This document shows positions 45,022 through 55,082 of a stretch of 64,000 nt of DNA, piece after piece. Source of the stretch: Pleurodeles waltl (taxonomy: Eukaryota; Chordata; Amphibia; Caudata; Salamandridae); the NCBI RefSeq assembly GCF_031143425.1, contig NC_090440.1:1270117123-1270181122 (forward strand), written 5' to 3'. Numbering within the stretch: position 1 is the first letter of the stretch; each line of letters begins with the position of its first letter. The notes beneath the pieces are model-generated. The model worked only from the letters and a program-made list of their open reading frames with translations. It was not told where the DNA came from and did no database searches. The position numbers and the translations under genes were made by a program.

Positions 45022-45586
45022 GGGCCTGATTCAGACCTTGGCGGACGGCGGAGGCCGTCCGCCAAGGTCCCGCCGACAAATGACCGCACCGCGGTCAAAA
45101 GACCGCGGCGGCCATTCAAACATTTCCGCTGGGCCGGTGGGCGCTCTCCCAAAGAGCGCCCGCCGGCCCAGCGGAAATGCCCCTGCAACGTGGACGCCGG
45201 CTCAGAATTGAGCCGGCGTAGTTGCAGGGGTGCGACGGGTGCAGTTGCACCCGTCGCGTATTTCAGTGTCTGCAAAGCAGACACTGAAATACTTTGTGGG
45301 GCCCTCTTACGGGGGCCCCTGCGGCACCCCCTACCACCATCCTGTTCATGGCGGGTTTCCCGCCATGAACAGGATGGCGGTAGGGGGTGTCTGAATCCCC
45401 ATGCCGCCGCCATGGAGGATTCAATCGGGCAGCGGTAAACCGGCGGGAGACCGCCGGTTTACCCTTTCTGACCGCGGCTGAACCGCCGCGGTCAGAATGC
45501 CCTTGGGAGCACCGCCAGCCTGTTGGCGGTGCTCCCGTGGTCGGTGACCCTGGCGGTCACCGGCCGCCAGGGTCAGAATGACCCCC
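45022..45586 (-). mobile_element. Multi-hairpin MITE, copy C (565 bp), inside G2 integrase
   Basis: The ends are GGGCCTGATTCAGACC and GGTCAGAATGACCCCC, flanked by TAT (45019-45021 and 45587-45589). Thirteen hairpins follow each other: 45034-45069, 45089-45108, 45123-45177, 45180-45230, 45232-45257, 45258-45292, 45298-45319, 45325-45389, 45393-45422 (weak), 45434-45463, 45468-45495, 45505-45536 and 45546-45574. Read on the minus strand the order equals that of copies A and B. The extra GCCCATGCCA/TGGCATGGGC hairpin of A and B is absent, which explains part of the shorter length. It separates STKHI from DFKKKHTFN of the G2 frame. Confidence 0.9.
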
Positions 45587-45589
45587 TAT

Positions 45590-46700
45590 ATGTTTTGTGG
45601 AAAGCCACACTTTGTCACCTGGTTGATATTGCGGTCCCTCACAATGTTTCTTGTCATAATGCCTTTTATATTTTTGTTTGGCTTTTTCTAGATGCTGTTT
45701 AATCAGTTTCTGGGTTTGATGAATGGTTTCTGACACAGCTGGAGTAAGAGAACTTTCTTGAGGAATTGTGATGGGCAAGGTGTCAGGATGATAGCCAAAT
45801 AAACCAAAAAAGGTAGTAACGCCAATAGAAGTGTGGAATGAGTTATTGTAAGCTAACTCAGCTAACCAAAGCATAGATGTCCAAGAATGAAGTGCCTTTT
45901 CAGTGTAGGCATGTAGGTATTGTTTCAAAGTCTGATTTAGTCCCTCAGTTTGACCATCTGTTTGAGGATGGTGACTAGTAGATAGCGTAGATGTCACTTG
46001 GAGTGTTTTACACCATGTCTTCCAGAAATTGGAGGAAAATTGTGACTCCCGATCGGAGAGGATAACTTGACAGTCCATGATAACGAACCACTCTGTTCAG
46101 TAAAATAGTTGCCAATTCACTAGAAGTGGGCAATTTTTTACAGGCGATGAAATGTCCATATTTCGTGAGACTATCTTCTACCACCAGAATTACTGAATGC
46201 TGTTGAACCACTAGCAGACCGGTAATAAAGTCTAAAGAAATGTGCTCCCATGGACGACTTGGGTTTGGAAGTGGATGTAACAACCCTTTTGCTTTTGAAT
46301 GACTTGTTTTAATGTGATCACAAACTTCACAATTGTTTACCATTGCTTTTACATCTTTTGTTAGGGTAGGCCACCAAAAATAGAGTTGGATCAGTTCAAG
46401 AGTTTTAGGAGTACCTGGGTGACCTGCCGTAGGTATAACATGCAACCAATGAAACACTATCTTGCGAAGTTTGGTAGTGGGTACGAACAAACGAGCGTCA
46501 TGAAAGGGTAAACCCTGCTTGATTGACCTTTTGGGATCTGCTTGGGCCCATGTTTGCCATTTTTCAACAGTGAAAGAGTTGCGAATTTCTTCAAAGAAAT
46601 CTTCAGTTTTTATGATACATAGAACCTTGTTAGGAGCAATTATAGCTCTGGAGACTTGAAATGCAGGCAACGTGGTAGACTCTTGACGGGACAAGGCTTG
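45590..46700 (-). pseudogene. G2 integrase, zinc module and catalytic core
   Basis: The frame 46008-46694 gives the zinc module (FHWLHVIPTAGHPGTPKTLE, then CEVCDHIK at about 46330). The core start PWEHISLDFITGLL (first Asp at about 46230) follows. After a frameshift, 45590-46078 continues with ILSDRESQF (second Asp) and HHPQTDGQTEGLNQTLKQYL (catalytic Glu, about 45940). LAELAYNNSFHTSIG and YQPGDKVWLSTKHI follow. All three catalytic residues are present. The frame is broken once in the core and by MITE C. Confidence 0.85.
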
Positions 46701-47880
46701 CGATTATCTTTACCAAGCCGGAAGGTTACTACAAAATCAAATTCGGCAAAAAAAAGCATCCAGGGTAATTGCTGAGGGGTCAGAAGTCTGGTGGAACTCA
46801 TGAATTGAAGATTGCGATGATCAGTATATACTGTGACAGTGTATTTGGCACCCAGCAAATGATGTCTCCATTCTTTAAAGGCGTCACGAATCGCCAGAAG
46901 CTCTTTTTCAGCAATGACATAGTTCTGTTCGGCTTCATTCAACTTCCGAGACATATAAGCTACAGGATGAAGTTGACCAGTGTCTTTATTTCGTTGTGAT
47001 AAGATGGCTCCTATTGCTACATCTGAAGCATCAGCTTCCACTATGAAAGTTTGATTCGCATAAGGATGAGTCAAGACTGGGGCAGTGGAGAAAGTTTCCT
47101 TCAAAGTCGAGAAGGCTTGATCAGCTTCTGGGGACCATACAGACTTTTCTTTCTTTCTTAGTAGCTTAGTGATTGGAGCCACTGTCTGGGAGAAATGATT
47201 TATGAATCTCCGGTAAAAATGTGCAAACTCCAGGAAACATTGTACATCACGAACAGTCTTTGGGGTGGGCCAATCAGATACGGCTTTTACTTTCTTTTCT
47301 GCCATCACCATACCTTGAGGGGTAAGAATAACTCCTAAAAACTCAACTGTAGTAAAATGAAACTCACACTTGGTTAGTTTGCAATATAAATGGTGTTTTC
47401 GAAGTGCTGCAAGAATTTTCTTGACATGTTGGACACGTTCGTTTTCATTGTCTGAGTAGATCAAAATGTCATTGATGTAGACTATGGCAAATATGTCGAG
47501 GTACTCTCTAAGAACGTCATTCAAGAAAAATTGAAATGCTGCTAGAGCATTACACAGACCAAAAGGCATGACGGTGTATTAAAAAAGGCCATATCTTTTC
47601 TTGAACGCTGTTTTCCATTTGTCACCCTCTCTCATTCTGACCAAATGTTAAGCACTTTGAAGGTCAAGCTTCGTGTAGATTTTTGCTCTCTTTACTTGTT
47701 CCAATAAGACCAGAATTAGGGGTAAAGGATATTTATTTTGATGGTGACCTTGTTCAAACCCCTATAGTCGATGCAAGTTTGAAGTTCTCCATTAGCTTTT
47801 GAACCAAAAAACAAAGGCGAAGCTGCAGGAGACTTAGAGGGGCGAATGAAGCCATTCTCCAAAAATTGATCTAGGTATTT
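46640..47880 (-). pseudogene. G2 reverse transcriptase and RNase H
   Basis: The RT N-terminus (CIDYRGLNKVTI, about 47760) is broken by stops. The intact frame 46640-47569 starts MPFGLCNALAAFQFFLNDVL and has IVYINDILIYSD, where the catalytic Y-x-D-D reads Y-I-N-D. Then FLGVILTPQGM and FLEFAHFYRRFI follow, then RNase H with [18 protein letters not shown] (first Asp), ELLAIRDAFKEW (Glu) and VYTDHRNLQF. The Asn in the RT catalytic box and the upstream stops make it inactive. The region continues into integrase. Confidence 0.85.
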
Positions 47881-48690
47881 TCATAAATGTTGATTTTCAT
47901 GTTCTGACAGGGCATATACACAACAGTTGGGAAGTATCGCACCTGGGGCTAGATCAATTTGACAGTCAAAAGATCTATAAGGAGGCAGAGTCTCTGCTCC
48001 TTTTTCATCAAATACATCTTTGTAAGATGAATACTGTTTGGGCAGCTGAATTTCTTTCTCCGCGGCAGTAGCTATGTAAGAGTTGCAAACTTTTGGTACT
48101 TGAATCTTTTGGAGACATTGTTTGTTACATAGCGTAGATGAGAACACGATATTCCGTTCTGCCCAATTGATCTCCGGATTGTGATGAGTTAACCATGGCA
48201 AGCCGAGGAAAATCCCATATTGGGGAGCATGGATCACGTCAAGGATGATTTTCTCTTTATGTTTCTTTCTTTGATTCTTATCTTCACAAATCATCGACAA
48301 GGGGATAGTCTGAAGAGTTACCGGACCTCTAGTCAAGAGTTTTCCATCGACTGCCTGGATGATTTCTGGGGTCTTCTTTTCAATACATGGGATCCCCCAT
48401 GCACGAACCAATTGGACATCAACAAAGTTCCCAGTAGCCCCAGAATCGACTAGAGCTTTTTTGAAATAGATCTTTTTCTTGACCTGAATTCTTATTTCCA
48501 GTTTAAGATGTCTAGATTGTGAAGGGTCCACGGTGACACCCAAGAGCAACCCTTCTCTACATCTTGGGTGTTTTAGTTTTCCAACTCTACTGGTGCATTG
48601 GCTGCGATCTTCTGAACTGGACCTTGCTTGTTCTTTGGTTTGATTGGACAATCTTTGGCAAAATGACCTTTTCGCCCACAATAAAGACAT
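47881..48690 (-). pseudogene. G2 aspartic protease and RT start
   Basis: A 269-codon frame, shifted by one from gag and overlapping its end, contains ALVDSGATGNFVD (active site D-S-G, about 48440). ILDVIHAPQYGIFLGLPWLT follows (about 48190-48240), the hydrophobic-G-L-P retropepsin end, then CQIDLAPGAILPNC and YALSEHEN at the RT boundary. A stop follows at 47881. The overlap and frame shift to gag could be the natural gag-pol arrangement or decay. Confidence 0.75.
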
Positions 48691-49540
48691 TGTCCATTTT
48701 TTCTGCGTAGGTCCTTTTCATCTTTGGTCAAAGGTCTTCTGATGCTTCCAATTTCCATCGGTTCCGGCGTTCTTTCTTTCGGAGTACTTGAGTCTCCGTT
48801 ATCATGAACGCGCCATGAATTTTTTTCAATCTTTTTGCGCGTTCCTTTACGTTCTGCTAAACGATGATCAAGTCTCAAGAAAAGTTTTATTAATTCTTGA
48901 CAGTCTGTAGGTTGTGGGTCGATTTGTGCTAAGATATCTTTTAGTTCCTCTTTGAGTCCCTTGTAAAACAAGACCGCTTGTTTTTCTTCAGGCCAGGATG
49001 TCTCGGCAACTAGCCGGTTAAAGTTGGCTAAATACGACACTAGGTCTTGATTCCCTTGGTGTAAATCTAATAATTCACGATCTGCTAAATGTGTTACAGT
49101 TCTACGATCAAAAACTCTCTCAAATTCATGAACAAAATTTCTCCAGTTGTACAACAAGGGACTATTTTTACGCACAAGAGGAATTGCCCAAGTAGCTGCA
49201 TCCCCAGACAGATATGATAACAAGAAAGCTACTCTGGACTGGACATCGGGGAAAGTATTTGGTCTGCATGTGAAGATTGCGCTTTCAAAGGGTCACCTGA
49301 GAAACGTCCTGGGGGAGCTAAAGGAATTGTAGAAGGAACATTTAGGGAAATTGGATTACTTCCAGAAGCCTGAGAAGAAGTACCTGGCCAAGACACATCT
49401 GTGGGACTTTGTTCCTTCTTCTCTACCTTATCTTGAAACTGACTCACTCTCTCTGCTAAGCTAGTTGTCAATTCTTTGGATGATACCACCTCTGCTTGGA
49501 GGTGGGTGATAGCCTTGACTAACTCGTCTAGGGTGGCCAT
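48573..49540 (-). pseudogene. G2 gag
   Basis: Starts MATLDELVKAITHLQAEV at 49540 with a predicted coiled coil, then PLAPPGRFSGDP (about 49310), the chromovirus capsid start. After a frameshift near 49225 the frame 48573-49223 gives YLSGDAATWAIPLV, FVHEFERVFDRRTVTHLADR and SYLANFNRLVAETSWPEE. The single zinc knuckle CLYCGRKGHFAKDC (C-X2-C-X4-H-X4-C, about 48645-48690) binds nucleic acid in the particle. It ends VELEN at 48573. Only one frameshift separates it from an open gag. Confidence 0.85.
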
Positions 49541-50072
49541 GCTGAGAACATACACAAGCCAGGAGGATAATAATTTGTGGGCTCACTATTCTGTCAGAGT
49601 CACCAGATCCTCGGGGTCTGTGCACGTTCCCAACACGTCCACCACTGAACAGCTCCAAGACTCTGATAGATAAATCACAGAGGCTGAGAGAGTTCAAGAG
49701 GGGAAGAGGGGATTAGAAAGGGACCAGCTGGGAAGGAGACCTGTAGTAAGAAAAAGGTTAGAACACACAATATGAAAATTATATCTCCTGAAATCAATAC
49801 TAGACTATGATTCTAAGCCTAGTCACTCTGAAAACATGAACAATCTAAGAGTTAAGTTTAAAATGACTAAGTTTCAAGATGGACGGATACCTGTAGGGGA
49901 ATCAAGATGAATTAAATGAAAACGTTCTTATTCCAGTACTTTCCTTTACATGAGAATCAGAAAAACATTCTGACTAAATTTTAAACCAGTCATATAAATT
50001 CTGTTTTGAGAATGTATACTAGGACCATACAATATTGTATCTAGAAACTCTGACCTTCTGTGTACTTTTAAA

Positions 50073-50099
50073 ATGTTCAACACAAATTGCGCGTGTTGC

Positions 50100-50135
<36 letters not shown>

Positions 50136-50810
50136 AAACGCCATAAAAGGATTGTGCACCATGAATAACCCAATATGGATTCAAGAAACAAATCACGTAG
50201 CTTGTCAACTCAATTTATTACATAATAAATATCTTAGAATAGTGTCATACAATAAACAACATGAAATAAACTCGAGGAGAGAATCGTGCGTCTTGCCGAT
50301 TCTAGTGTTACCATGTAAAACACCAAGAAATGGTAGCACGCAATGAATATCAAAGTCAAATCATCATTAATCAAATCGCGCGTCTTGCCGATTCGTAAAA
50401 CACGATGTAAATGTCAAGAAATAACAGCTCACAATAAATAACAAGATCAAAGTACAATGAAACAAATCGCGCTTCTTTTGCCGATTCTTAAGCCACCATG
50501 TAAATGTCAAGAAATGGTAGCGCGCAATGAACAACAAAGCTAAATCCTCATGAAAAGAGTTGCGCGTCTTGCCAATTCGTAAAACAGCATGTAAATGTCA
50601 AAAAATAGTAGCGCGCAATGGACAACAATGTTTAAACACCATAAAATGAATCGCGCGTCTTGCCGATTCTTAAGCCACCATTCCAATGTCAAGAAATGGT
50701 AGCAAGCAATGAATAACAAAGTCAAACCTTTATGAAACAAATCGCGCGTCTTGCCTATTTGTAAACTACCATATAAATGTCAAGAAATGGTAGCGCGCAA
50801 GTAATCTGTT
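50073..50810 (-). repeat. About 88-bp subrepeats in the G2 LTR, about 8 units
   Basis: Each unit has AATCGCGCGTCTTGCCGATT or a variant followed by AAAC.CCATGTAAATGTCAAG, AAATGGTAGCGCGCAATGAA and CAACAAAG. Unit starts lie near 50083, 50190, 50280, 50371, 50463, 50558, 50647 and 50735. The first motif is framed by AATCG...CGATT. Repeated U3 elements usually act as enhancers; that role is inference. Confidence 0.75.
50101..50132. repeat. TA microsatellite
   Basis: About 14 TA units inside the G2 5' LTR, absent from the 3' LTR copies because that part is deleted there. Confidence 0.95.
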
Positions 50811-51026
50811 ACTCATTTAATAATTAAACCAAGAATATGAAAGTCTCAATAACGCTGTCGGGACAGTCCAACCACCGTCTTACCACCTGGAACAATGATC
50901 ACCAATGAAGGATGAAGGGCAGAAGACTGGAAGATCCAAATAGGATCCGGGACAGGAGCTCAGGAAGAAGCTGCTGCTCTGCACCGGGACCTCTGAATAG
51001 TGAGCCCTGGGAGTTGGGCTGGCTCT

Positions 51027-51034
51027 CTTTTATA
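51027..51034 (-). promoter_or_regulatory. TATA box of the G2 5' LTR
   Basis: The minus strand reads ACTCTATAAAAGAGAGCC. The same box is present in the two 3' LTR copies near 43482-43489 and 44331-44338. Confidence 0.55.
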
Positions 51035-51319
51035 GAGTCTTGTCCCAACCCAGAACCACGCCCAGGCATGTTGCAGGTAAAGTCTCTGGAAGGCCCTGGA
51101 AAGGGGCCACACCCTAACACACTCTGAAAACCTGCAGCAATACATTGCAAAGGAACAGTATTTGTAAGCATATTAAAAATAAGTTTTCAGGATTGAACTC
51201 TGCAATGCAAACGGTTAAACCACAACATATCAGCACAATGCATAAATTGCGTTGTTTTGAGAGTGCTGGGTTTTTGCATTTTTGTCGCCAACAGAGTGCG
51301 TACTGCTCTGGTGTTGACA

Positions 51320-51789
51320 AGAAGTGGTATAACCGGAAGGCCACTCTGGTTCAGTTCTCACCTGGAGACATGTTTTGGGTAATGGAGACAGTAGAACCTA
51401 GAGCTCTCCAGGACCCCTGGACTGGCCCATTTGAAATCAAGGAGCGGAAGGGGGAGGCCACTTACCTAGTGGACCTCAAGACCCCTAGACACCCCCTAAG
51501 GGTTTGCCACCATAACTGACTCACGCCTCATTTTGAGAGGTCTGAGGTCAGTATGTTCCTTGTGACAGATGAGGGCATGCAAGAGGAGAGTGAACCTCTC
51601 CCTGACCTCCTCTCTGCAAAAGAAGGTGATGGGTCAGTGGCAGGTGTCAATCTCTCTGACTCCCTGACTCTAGATCAGAGAGGAGACTGCTACGAGTCGT
51701 TGTAGCAGTTCTCTTCCCTGTTTTCCCTTACTCCTGGACTCACCCACCTGTGTGTCCATGATATTGACAGGGGAGACAGTCCCCCAGTA
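51320..51789 (+). pseudogene. Gypsy G1 integrase C-terminus and integrase-RT spacer
   Basis: Directly after the G2 LTR terminus the plus strand reads KKWYNRKATLVQFSPGDMFW, then DPWTGPFEIKERKG and ATYLVDLKTP. This is the SH3-like C-terminal domain of integrase. The same frame runs on through a polar spacer (FLVTDEGMQEESEPLPDLLS) into RT at 51790, broken only by stops at 51517 and about 51703. The uninterrupted frame shows that integrase precedes RT in the original element. Confidence 0.8.
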
Positions 51790-52654
51790 AACAACAACAT
51801 TTACAGGTTGTCAAAGAAGGTGAAGGCCAGCATCAAGGAGGAAGTTGCCAAGATGCTGGCCCTAGGGGTTATTGAGAAGTCCAGCAGTCTCTGGACTAGC
51901 CCTGTGGTGCTGGTACCCAAGGCTGCTGCACCCGGTGCCAAGCCAGAACTCCGGTTCTGTGTGCACTACCGGGGTCACAACTCCATCACACGGACTGACG
52001 CTCACCCCATTCCCTGAGCTGATGAGCTCGTAGACAGAGTAGGTGCTGCCAAATTCCTCAGTACTTTTGATCTCAAATCAGGGTACTGGCAGATTGTCTT
52101 GACTAAGGGGGCTAAAGAGAGATCTGCATTTTCCACACCTGAGGGCCATTACCAGTTCCGGGTGATGCTTTTTGGGTTGAAAAGTGCCCCTGCTACCTTT
52201 CAACGGCTGGCTAACGGGGTCCTAGCTGGCAAGGATGCCTTTTACGCAGCCTACCTAAACGACATAGCCGTCTATATTTCCAGCTGGGAGGAACACCTGC
52301 TCTACATCAAGGAGGTGCTTCAGGCTCTACAACAGGCAGGCCTGACCATCACGGCTAGTAAGTGCCCGATTGGGCAGGGTTCCGTGGTGTACTTGGGACA
52401 TCTAGTAGGTAGTGGCAAGGTGCAGCCCCTCCAGGCCAAGATTGAAACTGTCAAGGCCTGGCAACCACCTAGAACACAGATAGAAGTGAGAGCCTTCCTA
52501 GGCCTCACTGGATACTACCATAGGTTTGTCAAGGGCTATGGATCCATTGTGATACCCTTGACAGAACTTACTTCCAAAAAAACAACCTAGGTTGGTGAAT
52601 TGGACAGAGGCTTGTCAGAAAGCCTTTAATTCCCTGAAGGAAGCCATGTGCATG
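51790..52654 (+). pseudogene. Gypsy G1 reverse transcriptase
   Basis: In the same frame as 51320 onward: NNNIYRLSKKVKASIKEEVA, VIEKSSSLWTSPVVLVPKA, LRFCVHYRGHNSITRTDAHP and a stop at 52015. Then come FLSTFDLKSGYWQI (motif A, Asp kept), VMLFGLKSAPATFQRL and AAYLNDIAVY (about 52249-52278), where the Y-x-D-D box reads Y-L-N-D. VYLGHLVGSGKVQP and FLGLTGYYHRFVKGYG follow. A frameshift near 52590 leads to VNWTEACQKAFNSLKEAMCM, the connection to RNase H. The frame breaks off at 52655 where G3 begins. Confidence 0.85.
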
Positions 52655-52659
52655 GCCCC

Positions 52660-53794
52660 TGTGAGGGCCCAATTCCTCGGGGTCTGTGCGTTGATGATTG
52701 GAGGCCCGCCTCCAGGCAGCACCAACTCAGTATGCCGTAATAGCACTGATGATTGGAGCAGCCAGGTGGGGGGGAAGGGAAAGTAGGATAGGAACTAAGG
52801 AGGGAGATCTAAAAAGGAAAAATGTTAGACACAAAATAAAACACCAATAACAGTAATTATAAATCAGACATCATAATATAGTGAATTTGTTTTCCATCAA
52901 ACATATTAAATGAACTAAAGCTTCCTAATCTCGCTTGGGAACCTCAAAGAATTGGCACTCCAGACCAAAACAAGAATGTACCAAAGAGCATATGCCAGAA
53001 GCTCAGGAGAAACAATAAAACCAAAAATAGAAACCAGGAAGCCAAAGGTTAATTAAACAAGAACATCTTTTTTGCATCAGAGTCGACTCGCTTCCTTTTT
53101 TGTCTTTTCAAAAACGAACGATATGCTAAAAGAAAAAACAATTAAAAGATCATTTTCTCACATTTTCTTTAACATGTATTGAATAAACATCACAAACGAT
53201 CTACAACATCAAACAGCAGGAAATAAATGTTCTTTTCGGCAATTGACAGTTACTTAAATACATTGTATTCAACAAGGAATTCTAAACAGAGTTGCTGGTA
53301 AAAGGAAGCCGGTAACTATACAAACGAGCATTTACTCACCTCCGAAGGCCGGAGGAGAGATCGCAACAACTACAATTGCTTATCAACAAAAGTAAACACC
53401 ATCAGGGAAAGCCCCGATGGAACGGGCTCACCGGGAACAACTTCAAACACTTGTTAGTAATATTCTGAAGCAGAATCAGGAAACAAAGTCAGCTCAGGAC
53501 GGCTCCAGAATAGTGTGCACAGGAGCTTGGGTGTGGCTGGTTTATATAGGAGAGCCACATCCAAAAAATGGCTACCATTGAGGGTTGCTGGGATATGAAG
53601 TCCCAGGAGCAGTGTGTGAAGGATGAGGGCAATTAAGACACCATCTGTTGCTGCCTCCAGGCAGATGAACCTTGCCACAAAGGGGACGGGAGGAAAACAA
53701 TCTGACATTAGAAAGAATGGAGCAGGAACATAGTTTATCTGGGAAAGCCTCAGTAGAGATGCGATTGAAACCGCGCCAGTGCCGGAGCCTGACA
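52660..53794 (-). repeat. G3 3' LTR
   Basis: Plus-strand ends are TGTGAGGGCCCAATTCC and GGAGCCTGACA. On the coding strand a polypurine tract GGGGAGGGGCTGTTC precedes it (53795-53809). It contains GTGTGGCT..TTTATATAGG..AGCCACAT at about 53530-53560. Confidence 0.85.
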
Positions 53795-53799
53795 GAACA

Positions 53800-53990
53800 G
53801 CCCCTCCCCGAGCGCGGTTGAAGACCAGGCTTAGTGGGGTGAAGACGATGAAACCGCCGTATCAAGCGTGGGGCATGTACTTGAGTGGCGGGCTCCCAGG
53901 AATTTTCTTTGGGTCCATATCCTTTCCATGCCACCAGATACCACAACGAGGAGCCTCGGAACCGAGAATCTAGAATAGCCCGTACTTCAT
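53800..53990 (-). pseudogene. G3 chromodomain and pol C-terminus
   Basis: MWYLVAWKGYGPKENSWEPA (about 53890-53946) is the chromodomain core with WKGY and the following aromatic residues. THVH/QVHAPRLIRRFHRLHPTK follows, matching G2. The link to 53987 upstream is out of frame. The tail runs into the LTR. Confidence 0.8.
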
Positions 53991-55070
53991 GGATGAATTT
54001 TTAAAGAGGGCGGTAGTTTCAACTTGTATGTCACTGGGTTAACTTGACGAAGAACCTCGTAAGGACCGATGAATTTAGGGTTAAACATGTTATGATCTTT
54101 AAACATAATTTTTTTTGTAGATAACCAGACCTTGTTCTTTTCTTTATATATTTTACCAATTTGATGTTTCTTATCATATTGCAATTTGTAATCCGCTTTC
54201 GCCTGTTGCAAGTTGGTTTGTAGTCTTGAGTGTATTTTTAACATGTGAGATAAAGCATCTTGGACAGCAGGCAGAGTTAGGATTGTGACTGGCAAATCAA
54301 CTGGCAATACTTCAGGATGTCTACCATATAACCCATAGAAAGGGGTTTCCTTAATGGATGAGTGATACAAATTGTTGTATGCTAATTCAGCGAGCCAAAC
54401 AAGATCAGGCCTCGTGGTTGGGGCGTCAGAAGCATAACATTGCAAGTACTGTTTTAAGGCTTGGTTTAGCCTTTCTGTTTGACCATCAGTTTGTGGATGG
54501 TAACTGGTGGATAGGGCAGAGTCTATCTGCAATCCTCGACACCATGCTTGCCAGAAACGGGCAGAAAATTGTGTTCCTCTATCAGATAGAATGGTCTTGG
54601 GGGTCCGTGAAGTCGGACGACATTTTGGAGGATAAGGGTGGCTAAATTACTGGATGTTGGTAGACCTTTACAAGCAATAAAATATGCATACTTTGTGAAA
54701 CTATCTATGACCACTAAAATAGTATTCAGATGGCATGCTCTGGAAATCCAGTGTTGAAGTCCATGCTAATGTGTTCCCAAGGATAACTTGGTGTTGGTAA
54801 GGGGATTAACAATCCTTTTGGTTTATTGTGTGTGTTCTTGCAGCATGTTCTTGCACATGATTGTATGAAGGATTTAATGTCTTTAGAGAAAGAGGGCCAC
54901 CAGAAGTATCTTTTCATAAGATCTATAGTTTTTTGGGGGCCTGGATGTCCTGCCACTGGGTGAGTGTGTAGCCAATGAAAGGCTGTTTGTCTTAAATCTA
55001 TATTTGGTAGAAAAACTCGAGATGCATATAATGGTAAACCTTGTTGGATGGTATACATGGTACCTTGTTA
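53991..55070 (-). pseudogene. G3 integrase
   Basis: The zinc module is FHWLHTHPVAGHPGPQKTID followed by CARTCCKN (54726-55058). The core start PWEHISMDFNTGFP has the first Asp. After frameshifts there is TILSDRGTQFSARFW (second Asp, about 54560-54600) and YHPQTDGQTERLNQALKQYL (Glu, about 54470). LAELAYNNLYHSSIKETPFY, KNKVWLSTKKI and FIGPYEVLRQVNPVTYKLKL follow. The catalytic triad is complete, but at least three frameshifts break it. The uninterrupted STKKI...FNPKFIGPY segment shows what MITE C splits in G2. Confidence 0.85.
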
Positions 55071-55082
55071 TAACCATTTTTT

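Larger units (their letters stand above)
42940..51319 (-). mobile_element. Chromovirus (Gypsy with chromodomain) G2, inserted in G1
   Basis: On the minus strand the order is 5' LTR (49592-51319), gag, protease, RT, RNase H, integrase, chromodomain, then a polypurine tract and a truncated, partly duplicated 3' LTR (42940-44620). It lies in the integrase of G1. The right border is the intact LTR terminus (GTGTTGACA). The left border is in the middle of the LTR, and about 35-40 G1 codons are missing there, so a deletion removed the original left junction. MITE C (45022-45586) is nested inside. Confidence 0.85.
49592..51319 (-). repeat. G2 5' LTR (1728 bp)
   Basis: On the plus strand it begins TGTCAGAGTCACC and ends GGTGTTGACA, so on the coding strand it starts TGTCAACACC and ends CTCTGACA. 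Internal sequence GAATAGTGAGCCCAC follows. It contains about eight subrepeats of about 88 bases between 50073 and 50810, a TA microsatellite, and a TATA box at 51027-51034. It is about 900 bases longer than the truncated 3' copies. Confidence 0.8.

Noticed and set aside
49570..49600. Conventional primer-binding site right after the G2 and G3 5' LTRs
   Set aside because: Sequence after CTGACA begins GAATAGTG in both; no TGG at the expected place, so I could not assign a primer tRNA.
50073..50810. CRISPR-like array in the G2 LTR
   Set aside because: The whole 88-bp unit repeats, including the would-be spacers; it is LTR subrepeat structure.
54358..54645. Plus-strand 95-codon frame opposite the G3 integrase
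   Set aside because: It is the antisense shadow of the integrase core.
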